Below, piece after piece: positions 1 through 8,110 of a DNA stretch of 64,000 nt. The stretch spans positions 3,979,380 to 4,043,379 of the forward strand of contig NZ_CP088017.1 in assembly GCF_021049285.1 (NCBI RefSeq), in the 5' to 3' direction. The position numbers were made by a program, and so were the translations under genes. The DNA comes from Ruania halotolerans. GTDB lineage: Bacteria > Actinomycetota > Actinomycetes > Actinomycetales > Beutenbergiaceae. Position 1 is the stretch's first letter; every line of letters begins with the position of its first letter. Below the pieces are notes generated by a model that ran no database searches, was not told the DNA's origin, and saw nothing but the letters and a program-made list of their open reading frames with translations.

Positions 1-667
1 TGTTGAAGGCGTACATCGGCTTCACACCCGTGCGCTCGGCGTGCCCGTTCAGCACCGGCATCACGGCCTTGATGCGCTCGGCCAGCGGCGCGTGCGGGCC
101 GTTGCCCTGCAGCTCGTCATCCTTGATGAAGTCGATCCCGCCCTCGGCGAGGTCTCCCACCAGCTCGGCCAGCTCGGCAGGACTCAACCCGATACTGGGT
201 TTGACGATCGTGCCCAGCAAGGCTCCGTCCGGCCGGGAGACGAGCCGCCTCGTGCCTGCCATCCCGAACTGCGGCCCCCGATAGCGCTCGGCGAAGGCGC
301 CGGGCAGATCGAGGTCGACCAGCTTGATCGCGCCGAGCTCCTTGATCTCGAACAGGTTGCCGGCCACTGCGGCCATCAGGTTCGGTAGCGACGGACCGAA
401 GTTGCTCAGCGGGAAACGGATGCGCAGCAGGGCTCGCCGCCGAGCTGCCGGATCGCCCACAGTGCCGGGCAGTGGGGATGCGCCCGTCAGCGGCAGTTCC
501 TCCAGGCTTTCCACCTGGGCGGCGAACCGGGCGCGGACCGAGTCCGATTCGCGTTCGACCCGCACGAAGGTGCCGGTGGACTGTTCGCCGGCCAGCACTT
601 CAGCCGCTCGCTCAAGTGGCAGTGAGGTCTCGATGGCGTACGTCGCAACAACATGGTCGGTTGCCAT
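1..667 (-). CDS. RuBisCO-like protein (form IV type), C-terminal part beyond window edge
   Basis: The 222 visible residues read as the N-terminal domain and the first barrel strands of a RuBisCO large-chain homologue. The segment GTIVKPSIGLSP carries the catalytic-lysine position (K156), and FIKDDE (K182, D184, E185) matches the carbamylated-lysine/Asp/Glu metal site. Known RuBisCO-like proteins act in methionine salvage or in D-apiose catabolism as 3-oxo-isoapionate-4-phosphate decarboxylase or transcarboxylase/hydrolase. True carboxylase function is unlikely because there is no Calvin-cycle context. Its ATG shares one base with the stop of the upstream GH127 gene, so the two are probably translationally coupled. 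The sugar-hydrolase context and an apionate operon at 39.5-43 kb favour an apiose-type role, which is inference. The missing C-terminal half prevents subfamily assignment. Confidence 0.85.
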   Translation of the reverse strand, partial: MATDHVVATYAIETSLPLERAAEVLAGEQSTGTFVRVERESDSVRARFAAQVESLEELPLTGASPLPGTVGDPAARRRALLRIRFPLSNFGPSLPNLMAAVAGNLFEIKELGAIKLVDLDLPGAFAERYRGPQFGMAGTRRLVSRPDGALLGTIVKPSIGLSPAELAELVGDLAEGGIDFIKDDELQGNGPHAPLAERIKAVMPVLNGHAERTGVKPMYAFN

Positions 668-2652
668 CACCACACCACCGGCAGCCAGACGGACATTTCC
701 GAGGGGCCGCGGTTGCTCCAGGCGAAGTACGGGATCAGCCGTACGGTGGCCGGCTGCAGGGGGGCGTCATCGAGATCGTCGTACAGTTCCTCGCGGGTGT
801 GCGGCAGGACCGCGATCTCCGTCTCCAGGGCAATGACGCGCTCACCGGCGATCGTCGTCTCCACCGGGACCGGATGTGTCCCGCGGCGCACGGCGGCCTG
901 CTCCAGCCGGACGCCGTCGGGCAGTTCGTGGCTTTCCACGCAGTACACGAGCGGCCCGCGCTGTACGGCCACCTGGTTGGTGACCTCCTCGGCGAGGCGA
1001 TGGCCCCGCACGAGGCGCACCGGCATCGGCAGGTCGAGCGTGAGTACGTCTCCGGCCTGCCAGTCCCGTTCGATACGGGTGTAGCTGGAGGGCTCGCTCG
1101 CGTCGATAGGTGTGCCGTTGACGGCGATCCGCGCCCCGCGTGACCAGCCCGGGATCCGTAGGTGGATCGGCACGCTGCCGGTGGCCTCGGTGACGGTGAA
1201 GGAGATGGCGCCGTCCCATGGGTACTGCGAACTCTCCTCCAGCACCACCCGCGCCCCGTGATGCTCGCCCCGGATCTCGGAGCCGCCGTACTGATGTACG
1301 TACAGGCCGTCCGGGCCCACCGAGGCGATGCGCTCATGCATCTCGGCGAGGGTGCGGGCGATGTTCGGCGGACAGCAGAAGCAGCTGAGATAGGACTGCC
1401 GGAGGCGTTCGTCCGAGGGTGGCGGCTCCGGAGTCGGACGCAGTGCGGTGTCACCGGACCGGCGCAGCGGGTAGGGCAGGTCGCGCACCTGCCGCAGCGG
1501 GTTGGTGTAGAAGTAGCTGGCGCCGTCGAGGCCGATACTGGCCAGCAGGGCGTTGTAGGAGATCGTCTCGATCACGTCGGCGTAGCGCGCCTCGGGGCGC
1601 AGCGCCAGCATCCGCTCGGACCAGAAGATCATGCCGATGTGCGCGCACGACTCGTTGTGCGCCGTCGTGTTGGGCAGTTGATAGGCCCGGCCGTAGGCCT
1701 GGTGGACCCGGCTGATCTCCTTCTGCCAGGGGTACCCGTCCGGGGAGGCGCCGTCGTAGAGGGCGCCACAGCCGCCGGTGAGGTAGAGCTTGGTCTGGAC
1801 CACGTCCTGCCACAGCCGCTCGAGCACCGTCTGCAGTTCGGCGTCCCCGGTCTCGGCGACGAGGTCGCTCAGGCCCGCGTACAGGTAATTGGCGCGCACG
1901 GCGTGCCCGGTCACCACGGTCTGTTCCCGGACCGGGATCCGGTCCTGGTTGTCGTCGCCGCCCTCGTCGAACTCGTCGCGCACCCGCAGGAAGGCCTCGG
2001 CCAGGCGCAGGTAGCGGGGATTGGCGGTGGCCCGGAACAGGTCGATGACCGCCATGTAGTGGGAGGGGCAGATCGCCGACTTCGCCAGCTCGGTGGGCTT
2101 GTCGGTGGCCAGCATCTCCAGGAAACCGGCGGCCTTCTCGGCGACGTCCAGGAGCGTCCGGGAGCCGGTGACGGCGTGGTGGCGCACGGCCACGGTGATG
2201 AGGTGGCCGAGGTTGTAGGTCTCGAAGTTGAAGCGGTCGGCGAGCGCCTGGACCTGCTGCTGCTGGCGCTCGGCGATGGCGGTCGGGGTGTGCAAGTACC
2301 CGTCCTCGCGCTGCACGGAGGCGATGAGGCGGCCGAGCTCGTCGATCCGCGCGGCGAGCTCGTCATCCCAGGCGAGTTCGAGCTGCACGACGGCGGACTC
2401 CAGCCATTTGTAGGTGTCCCCGTCCATGAACGGTGGTCCCTGGTGCTCGCCCTCCTCCAGACCAGCGGCGATACGGAAGTTGCGCAGGCCGGGGCTGATC
2501 GCAGGATCGCGAAGCATCTCCCACATCGAGGGGACCGTCACCTCACCGGTCCGGCGCGCGACGCCGCCCCAGAAGCCGGTCCGCCAGCGGGCACCCTCGG
2601 CACCGAGGGGCCTCCACGGCGCATGGGCGCGGGTCTGGGATGTGGCCGTCAT
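667..2652 (-). CDS. GH127 family glycoside hydrolase (beta-L-arabinofuranosidase type)
   Basis: A 661-aa protein with the GH127 hallmarks. E334 and C336 lie in NESCAHIG, and C426/C427 lie in CFCCPPN; in the Bifidobacterium enzyme HypBA1 the equivalent Glu and three Cys bind zinc and one Cys is the nucleophile. The family removes beta-L-arabinofuranose, and some members act on other branched or acidic pectin sugars. There is no signal peptide, so it is probably cytoplasmic and acts on imported oligosaccharides. The start at 2652 is preferred over an in-frame ATG 63 bases upstream because GAAAGGA sits six bases before it. It is first in a leftward unit with the RuBisCO-like gene and divergent from the racemase-fold gene. 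Confidence 0.9.
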   Translation of the reverse strand: MTATSQTRAHAPWRPLGAEGARWRTGFWGGVARRTGEVTVPSMWEMLRDPAISPGLRNFRIAAGLEEGEHQGPPFMDGDTYKWLESAVVQLELAWDDELAARIDELGRLIASVQREDGYLHTPTAIAERQQQQVQALADRFNFETYNLGHLITVAVRHHAVTGSRTLLDVAEKAAGFLEMLATDKPTELAKSAICPSHYMAVIDLFRATANPRYLRLAEAFLRVRDEFDEGGDDNQDRIPVREQTVVTGHAVRANYLYAGLSDLVAETGDAELQTVLERLWQDVVQTKLYLTGGCGALYDGASPDGYPWQKEISRVHQAYGRAYQLPNTTAHNESCAHIGMIFWSERMLALRPEARYADVIETISYNALLASIGLDGASYFYTNPLRQVRDLPYPLRRSGDTALRPTPEPPPSDERLRQSYLSCFCCPPNIARTLAEMHERIASVGPDGLYVHQYGGSEIRGEHHGARVVLEESSQYPWDGAISFTVTEATGSVPIHLRIPGWSRGARIAVNGTPIDASEPSSYTRIERDWQAGDVLTLDLPMPVRLVRGHRLAEEVTNQVAVQRGPLVYCVESHELPDGVRLEQAAVRRGTHPVPVETTIAGERVIALETEIAVLPHTREELYDDLDDAPLQPATVRLIPYFAWSNRGPSEMSVWLPVVW

Positions 2653-2731
2653 TGGCTGTCCTTTCGCGTCAATCACTGGTGGCGACTCTGCCGACAGGCT
2701 AGCCTGAGCCTGCAACTTCTCGCAATCGCGA

Positions 2732-2746
2732 ATGATTATGCATCAT
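2732..2746. promoter_or_regulatory. Inverted repeat ATGAT-N5-ATCAT between divergent genes
   Basis: A perfect 5-base dyad lies in the 142-bp intergenic space between the GH127 and racemase-fold starts. It is AT-rich compared with its surroundings, as expected for an operator or promoter core. No regulator is assigned. Confidence 0.35.
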
Positions 2747-2794
2747 GAGACAGTTGCTCTGCCTCACCATCGACTCACAGGAGAAGATCGGACC

Positions 2795-3481
2795 ATGACC
2801 TCCACCGCACCCTCCAGCACGTCTGCCGCCGCCACCCGGGTCGCCTTCCTGCACACCGGCGCCGTCGTGATCCCGCCCGTCATGGAGCTGGTCGGTGAGC
2901 AGCTCCCCGGCCTGAGCACAGTCAACTACCTCGACGATCGGATCGTGCCCGATCTCGCCGACCCGGCCCGCGAGGCTTCGGTCCCGGACCGACTGGCCGA
3001 CCTGGCCGCCGCCGCCAAGTCCGCCGGCGCCGACGTGCTGATGTTCACCTGCTCCTCGATCTCGCACCTGGCCGCTTCCACTGCGGAGAAGGCCGGGATC
3101 CCGGTGCTGCGCATCGACGAGGCGATGGCCGATGAGGCCGTGGCCGGTGGCGGGAAGGTGACCGTGCTGGCCACTCTGCCCACCACCTTGAACCCGACGC
3201 TCGCGCTGCTGCGTGAGCGGGCCGAGCTCGCCGGAACCCAACCCGAGCTGAGCAGCGAAGTGGTCCCGGGTGCCTTCGAGGCGGTGGCCGGCGGAGACCG
3301 CGCCACCCACGACCGGCTGGTGGCGGAAGCGATTGAGCGCCACGCCCCGGACAGCGACGTGGTGGTGCTCGCACAGGCCTCGATGGCCTCGGCCGCGGAG
3401 GCCTCGCAGGTCACCGTGCCGGTGCTGACCAGCTTGCGGCCGGGGATCGCACGCCTGGCCGAGCGCGTGCAGGCCGGCTGA
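2795..3481 (+). CDS. Asp/Glu racemase-superfamily protein with a single cysteine
   Basis: A 228-aa protein with the fold signatures of the aspartate/glutamate/hydantoin racemase superfamily: an FLHTGAVV strand near the start and MFTCSSISHL with C86. Classical racemases use two facing cysteines. Here the second site, in VVVLAQASMASA, has no Cys and the protein has only one in total. Single-cysteine members of the superfamily include decarboxylases and isomerases, so racemase activity should not be assumed. The start is supported by AGGAGAAG seven bases upstream; an earlier in-frame ATG at 2732 lies in the operator-like dyad. Divergence from the GH127/RuBisCO-like unit suggests a step in the same sugar-acid pathway, which is inference. 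Confidence 0.75.
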   Translation: MTSTAPSSTSAAATRVAFLHTGAVVIPPVMELVGEQLPGLSTVNYLDDRIVPDLADPAREASVPDRLADLAAAAKSAGADVLMFTCSSISHLAASTAEKAGIPVLRIDEAMADEAVAGGGKVTVLATLPTTLNPTLALLRERAELAGTQPELSSEVVPGAFEAVAGGDRATHDRLVAEAIERHAPDSDVVVLAQASMASAAEASQVTVPVLTSLRPGIARLAERVQAG

Positions 3482-3512
3482 CGCCACGCCACCACGCCAC
3501 TCGCCCGGGCCC

Positions 3513-3551
3513 TCGTTGCGGATTCGCCGGGTTCCCGTTGCGGATTCGCCG
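3513..3551. repeat. Short tandem direct repeat
   Basis: Two copies of CGTTGCGGATTCGCCG lie about 23 bases apart just after the racemase-fold gene. No coding role is seen. Confidence 0.4.
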
Positions 3552-3564
3552 CCCAGCGCAGCAG

Positions 3565-3620
3565 CGAGGGTTGCTTCAGTGTCGCTGGGAGCGCGAGAAA
3601 CGACACTCAGGCCACCCTCG
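3565..3620. terminator. Likely bidirectional terminator hairpin
   Basis: Imperfect 20-base arms at 3565-3584 and 3601-3620 match at about 17 of 20 positions and flank a 16-base loop. They sit between the convergent racemase-fold and GH78 genes, where a shared terminator is expected. Confidence 0.55.
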
Positions 3621-3640
3621 CCGGGCGGGTCGCGCTCAGT

Positions 3641-6334
3641 TCAGGTCCGCATCCGGCGATGCTGCCCGTGCCCGAGTATCTCCGGCTCCGAGTCCGGCAG
3701 CTCCAGAATCGCCTCGGCGCCCACGGGTACCGTCACATCGACCACGAGTTCGCCCCGGGCGATCCGCCAGGAGATCGCGGCCTCGCCGTATGGGGTGAGG
3801 TGCCGCGCCGAGGCGTGCGTGAGCCCACCGCCGGGGCGCGGAGCGAACCGGATCCGGCGATAGCCCGGTTCTGCCGGAGCGAGCCCCGCCACTACCCGGT
3901 GCATCCAGTCGGCCACGGCGCCGAGGGCGTAGTGGTTGAACGAGGTCATCTTCCCCGGGTTGACGGTGCCGTCAGGCAACATCGAGTCCCACCGCTCCCA
4001 CACCGTCGTCGCGCCCTGTTCCACCTGGTACAGCCAGCTCGGGCACTCCCGCTCCTGCAGCAGCCCGTACGCCGTCTCCAGCTCACTGGCCGACGTCAAC
4101 GCATCGGTCACCAGCGGCGTGCCCACGAAGCCGGTCGCGATCCGGTGCCCAGCCTCGCGGACCAGTTCGGCCAGCCGCCGTCCGGCGACCTCCCGCTGCT
4201 CAGGCGTGAGCAGGTCGAACTCGAGCCCCAGGGCATAGGCGGTGACGGCGTCGCTGGTCATCCGCCCGTCCGGCAGCACGTAGGTGGCCCGGAAGGCCTC
4301 GGCGACGGCGTCCGCGAGCCTCCCGTAGCGCGCCGCATCCTCCGTAGCACCTAGCCGATCGGCGGTCTGAGCCATCAGCCGGGAGGACCGCGCGAAGTAC
4401 GCGCTGGCCACCAGGTACCGGTCGGTGCGTGCGTCGGCTGGGTCGTCCGGCGGGGCGGCCGGGTCGAGCCAGTCGCCGAGCTGGAAGCCCTCATCCCACA
4501 GGTGATCGTCCCCGGCCAACCGGTCTACCAGGTCCACCCAGCGGCGGGCGCTGCCGTACTGGGTCTCGAGCACCCCGGCATCGCCGAAGCGCTGATACAA
4601 GGTCCACGGCAGCATGGTCGCCACATCCCCCCACGCGGCGCCGGGGCGGATCGGCGTCCACATCCGGTGCGCCGGGATCACCGGCACGTACCAGGGCACA
4701 GTGCCGTCGGGGAGCTGGTCGGCCTCGACGTCGCGCAGCCAGCCGGCGAGCATCCCGGAGACGTCGTACAGGAATGACGCCGTGGGTCCGAACACCTGGA
4801 TGTCCCCGGTCCACCCGGCGCGCTCATCGCGCTGCGGGCAGTCGGTCGGCACGTCCACGAAGTTCGAACGCATCCCCCAGACGATGTTCTCGTGCAGCTG
4901 GCTCACGAGTTCATCGGAGCAGTCGAACCAGCCGGTGCGTTCGGCGTCGGTGTGCAGCACCCGGGCCACCAGCGCGCCGTCGGCCACATCGGCATCGAGA
5001 TCACCCGGCCAGCCATCCACCTCGACGTAGCGGAAGCCGTGGAAGGTGAACCGCGGCTCCCACTGCTCGATCTCGCGCCCGGCGAGAGTGTAGTGGTCGG
5101 TGGACCGCGCCGAGCGCAGCGGGCGGGTATAGAGCTCGCCCTCCTGCAGCACCTCGGCCGTGCGCAGCCGCACCGTCGCACCCGCCGGCCCCTGCACCCG
5201 GATCCGCACGCGGCCGGCGAGGTTCTGCCCGAAGTCGAGGATGCGGTGGCCGGCCGGGGAGGTGAGCACCGCCACGGGGTGCACCTCCTGGGTGCACCGC
5301 ACCGGGGGCGCCGTCGGGGCCACCAGCGTTGCGGGGTCGCGGTAGCGCACGGCCACCTGCTCCCACGCGTCGTCGTCGAACCCGGGGACCGACCACCCCG
5401 GCTGCTCGAGCCGGGCGTCGTGATCCTCGCCGTCGTAGATCCCCGAACGCACGATCGGACTCGGCGCCGTGCGCCAGGTGCGGTCGGTGGCGATCGTCTC
5501 GACGCGCCCGTCGGTGTAGGTCACCTCGAGCTGGCCGATGAAGGACAGATCTTCACCGAAAACGTTGCGGAATCCCTCGTACCAGCCGATCCGCCCCCGG
5601 TACCAGCCGTCCGCGAGCCAGGCCCCGACGGCGTTGGCCCCCGGGTGCAACAGCTCGGTGACGTCGTAGGTGTAGTACCGCAGCCGGGTGCCGTAGGAGG
5701 TCCATCCGGGCGAGAGAGTGTCCGTGCCCACGCGGGTGCCGTTGATCTCGGCCTCGTAGAGCCCGTGGGCGCTGGCGTACAGGCGCGCGCTCGCCACACC
5801 CTCGCCGAGTGTGAACTCCCGGCGGACGAGGGAGGGGCGCCGGGAGTCGGAGTCGCGCTGTTCCAGCCATCGGGCGCCGACGGGCCGGGCCTGCCAGTCC
5901 TCGGGACTGAGCAGTCCGGTTTCGAGCCGGGTCGGTTCGGAGGGCTCGGACCACTGACCGTCCGCACCGCAGACCTGTACGCGCACGGTGGCGGCTTCGC
6001 GCGAGGCCAGTGGTTCGAGCGGCCACGGCACGAGGATCTGCTCGGCCGAGTGGACCGCCACGGCGTGGTCGGTACCGACCGCCGCACCCCCTCCAGCCTC
6101 CGCCGCTGCGCCCGGACGGTTCTGTCCAAACTTGGCGGCTCCAGCATCCCGTCCAGGCTTGCCTGCCTGACCGGCGTCACCGACGCCACCGCGCACCACC
6201 AGCAGCCGGTAGCCGGTCTGCTGCCACCCAGGCGGCGCGGAACTGACCCGCCAGGAGACCCGCGGGCTCGCCTCGCCGATGCCCAGCGGCTCGCGGTGAT
6301 GTTCGATCGTGGGGGCGTCAGCGATGACGCTCAT
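3641..6334 (-). CDS. GH78 family alpha-L-rhamnosidase
   Basis: An 897-aa protein with the GH78 layout: N-terminal beta-sandwich modules, an (alpha/alpha)6 barrel and a C-terminal beta domain. The signature D498-CPQRDERAGWTGD carries the acidic residues that form the catalytic centre in characterised rhamnosidases. It should release terminal alpha-L-rhamnose from pectin or flavonoid glycosides. No signal peptide is seen, so it is probably intracellular. The start at 6334 follows AAGGTGG and gives MSVIADAPTIEHHREPLGI, a typical family N-terminus; an upstream in-frame extension is unlikely because it would run through the operators. A low-complexity insert (GDAGQAGKPGRDAGAAKFGQ and following) lies near the N-terminus. 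LacI-type operators control it. Confidence 0.93.
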   Translation of the reverse strand: MSVIADAPTIEHHREPLGIGEASPRVSWRVSSAPPGWQQTGYRLLVVRGGVGDAGQAGKPGRDAGAAKFGQNRPGAAAEAGGGAAVGTDHAVAVHSAEQILVPWPLEPLASREAATVRVQVCGADGQWSEPSEPTRLETGLLSPEDWQARPVGARWLEQRDSDSRRPSLVRREFTLGEGVASARLYASAHGLYEAEINGTRVGTDTLSPGWTSYGTRLRYYTYDVTELLHPGANAVGAWLADGWYRGRIGWYEGFRNVFGEDLSFIGQLEVTYTDGRVETIATDRTWRTAPSPIVRSGIYDGEDHDARLEQPGWSVPGFDDDAWEQVAVRYRDPATLVAPTAPPVRCTQEVHPVAVLTSPAGHRILDFGQNLAGRVRIRVQGPAGATVRLRTAEVLQEGELYTRPLRSARSTDHYTLAGREIEQWEPRFTFHGFRYVEVDGWPGDLDADVADGALVARVLHTDAERTGWFDCSDELVSQLHENIVWGMRSNFVDVPTDCPQRDERAGWTGDIQVFGPTASFLYDVSGMLAGWLRDVEADQLPDGTVPWYVPVIPAHRMWTPIRPGAAWGDVATMLPWTLYQRFGDAGVLETQYGSARRWVDLVDRLAGDDHLWDEGFQLGDWLDPAAPPDDPADARTDRYLVASAYFARSSRLMAQTADRLGATEDAARYGRLADAVAEAFRATYVLPDGRMTSDAVTAYALGLEFDLLTPEQREVAGRRLAELVREAGHRIATGFVGTPLVTDALTSASELETAYGLLQERECPSWLYQVEQGATTVWERWDSMLPDGTVNPGKMTSFNHYALGAVADWMHRVVAGLAPAEPGYRRIRFAPRPGGGLTHASARHLTPYGEAAISWRIARGELVVDVTVPVGAEAILELPDSEPEILGHGQHRRMRT

Positions 6335-6352
6335 AGGAACCACCTTTGCTTC

Positions 6353-6362
6353 GAAACGTTTC
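6353..6362. promoter_or_regulatory. LacI-family operator core GAAACGTTTC
   Basis: A perfect 10-base palindrome of the type bound by LacI/GalR repressors, 19 bases upstream of the GH78 start codon. The position suits repression of the leftward promoter. Confidence 0.65.
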
Positions 6363-6394
6363 AGCCTTACCCTAGTTGACGCTAGATTAAGAGA

Positions 6395-6416
6395 GAAACG
6401 CTCTTGTATACGTTTC
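6395..6416. promoter_or_regulatory. Second LacI-type half-site pair GAAACG-N10-CGTTTC
   Basis: Inverted GAAACG and CGTTTC half-sites are separated by ten bases, 33 bases from the first operator core, in the divergent region between GH78 and the apiosidase-like gene. A repressor bound here could control both directions. Confidence 0.45.
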
Positions 6417-6513
6417 ACACATGCAGACCGCAGCAGGCGGTTCACAGAGGTAGTCCACACCCTGGCCGACGCCAGGATCCGCCCCGCCTGGGGCACCGAC
6501 GAGGAGGTCGCTG

Positions 6514-8067
6514 ATGGCGCAGCGAGAGGCGCACGTGCACGAGCCCTACGAGATCGAACTCACCGGACCGCAGAGCCCGATCCGGGCCGATCAGGTTCCG
6601 TTCCAGGCCGAGTTCACTCACACCTCGGGCCGGGCGATGACCCTGCTGGGCTTCTGGGACGGCGAGCGCCGCTACCTCGTCCGCATCGCTCCCCCGCTCG
6701 CCGGAACCTGGACGTGGCGCACCAGCAGTGACGCGGCCGAGCTGGATGGTCACTCCGGCGAGTTCACCGCTGAGCCTGCTGAGCCCGCTGAGTCGGCCGA
6801 GTTCACCGACTCCCCCGCCCACGGAGTCGTCCGCGTCAACGCTCGTTTCCACTTCGCCCATGAGGACGGCACCCCGTTCCGCCCGGTCGGCGCCACGGTC
6901 TACAACTGGATCCATCAGGACGAGCCGCTGCGCACGCAGACGATGGCCTCGCTCAGCGAGGCGGGGCTCAACAAGCTTCGGTTCATGGTCTTCCCGCAGG
7001 CGGGCGGCTACGTCGAGCACTTCCCCGAGCTGATGCCGTTCGAGCGGACTGATGATGGCTGGGATGTGGGCCGCCCGAAGGTGGAGTTCTTCCGCCGCCT
7101 GGACTCCCTTGTGGCGGACCTGGGCAACCGCGGCATCGAGGCCGATGTGCTCATCTTCGACGCCTACGATCGCGGCGTCTTCGGCCTGAACGAGCTCACC
7201 GAGGAGCAGGACGCCGCCTACCTGCGCTACCTGGTGGCACGGCTCGGCGCCTATCCGAACGTGTGGTGGTCACTGTGCAACGAGTTCGACCAGATGACCG
7301 ACCGGCCCACGGAGCGATGGACCCGGGCCGGCGAGCTGCTCGCGAAGATCGACGCACACGATCACCTGCGCTCGATCCACAACTGGGTGGAGCTCTACGA
7401 CTACAACCAGCGCTGGGTCACCCACGCCTCGATCCAGAACGGGTACGCCACCGAGGCCCTCGGGCGCGCGAGCCTGTACCGGGACGTCTACCGCAAGCCG
7501 ATCGTGCTGGATGAGATCAAGTACGAGGGCGACACCGAACGCTGGGGCCGCCTGAGCGCGCCGGAGCTGGTGGACCGGTTCTGGATCACCACCGCCTCCG
7601 GTTGCTATGCCTCGCACGGGGAGAGCTTCGTGACCGAATCTGGCAGCCTGCACATCGTTGAGGGTGGCCGGCTGCGCGGGGAGAGCCCGGCGCGCTTGGG
7701 GTTCCTGCGCCAGGTGCTGGACGGGCTGCAGATTCCGGGGCTCGACCCGATCGACAAGTGGGACGATCCGGCCAGCGTGGTGGGCAAGGCGCGCGAGCAG
7801 TACCTGATCTATCTCGGCCGCGATGCCCCGGCCGAGTGGACCTTCCGGCTGCCGCAGGGCCATGACGGCGATCGCCTCAAGGTGGGCGATGCCTTCGAGG
7901 TTCAGATCATCGACACCTGGAACATGACCATCACCACCGCACCGGATGAGTACGTGCTCACCGAGGTGCAGCGCAACGACGCCTACGCGCACAACAACGC
8001 GCCGGTCGCGCTGCCGGAAGGTGAGGCGATCGCGCTGCTGATCACCCGCGTCCCCAGCGCCTCCTGA
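6514..8067 (+). CDS. DUF5060/DUF4038-type glycoside hydrolase, apiosidase-like (GH140-related)
   Basis: A 517-aa protein. Residues 1-95 read as a DUF5060 beta-sandwich. A TIM-barrel follows with clan GH-A catalytic signatures: E257 in SLCNEFD as likely acid/base and E334 in IVLDEIKYEGD as likely nucleophile. A DUF5605-like C-terminal beta domain ends the protein. Relatives with this barrel include GH140 apiosidases, which cut apiose linkages in rhamnogalacturonan II; the exact substrate here is inferred. An EPAEPAES linker joins the first two domains. GAGGAGG precedes the ATG. The GH2 gene starts 43 bases after the stop, so the two probably form one unit. No signal peptide is seen. Confidence 0.75.
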   Translation: MAQREAHVHEPYEIELTGPQSPIRADQVPFQAEFTHTSGRAMTLLGFWDGERRYLVRIAPPLAGTWTWRTSSDAAELDGHSGEFTAEPAEPAESAEFTDSPAHGVVRVNARFHFAHEDGTPFRPVGATVYNWIHQDEPLRTQTMASLSEAGLNKLRFMVFPQAGGYVEHFPELMPFERTDDGWDVGRPKVEFFRRLDSLVADLGNRGIEADVLIFDAYDRGVFGLNELTEEQDAAYLRYLVARLGAYPNVWWSLCNEFDQMTDRPTERWTRAGELLAKIDAHDHLRSIHNWVELYDYNQRWVTHASIQNGYATEALGRASLYRDVYRKPIVLDEIKYEGDTERWGRLSAPELVDRFWITTASGCYASHGESFVTESGSLHIVEGGRLRGESPARLGFLRQVLDGLQIPGLDPIDKWDDPASVVGKAREQYLIYLGRDAPAEWTFRLPQGHDGDRLKVGDAFEVQIIDTWNMTITTAPDEYVLTEVQRNDAYAHNNAPVALPEGEAIALLITRVPSAS

Positions 8068-8110
8068 ACGACCGCCCACCTGCACGCCCCCGGGCCACGA
8101 GGAGAACAGC

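Noticed and set aside
1162-2748. Long open frame antisense to the GH127 gene
   Set aside because: It mirrors the codon bias of the real gene on the other strand; the GH127 product has catalytic motifs and this frame has none.
4892-6379. Long open frame antisense to the GH78 gene
   Set aside because: Shadow of a GC-rich gene; no ribosome site and no recognisable domain.
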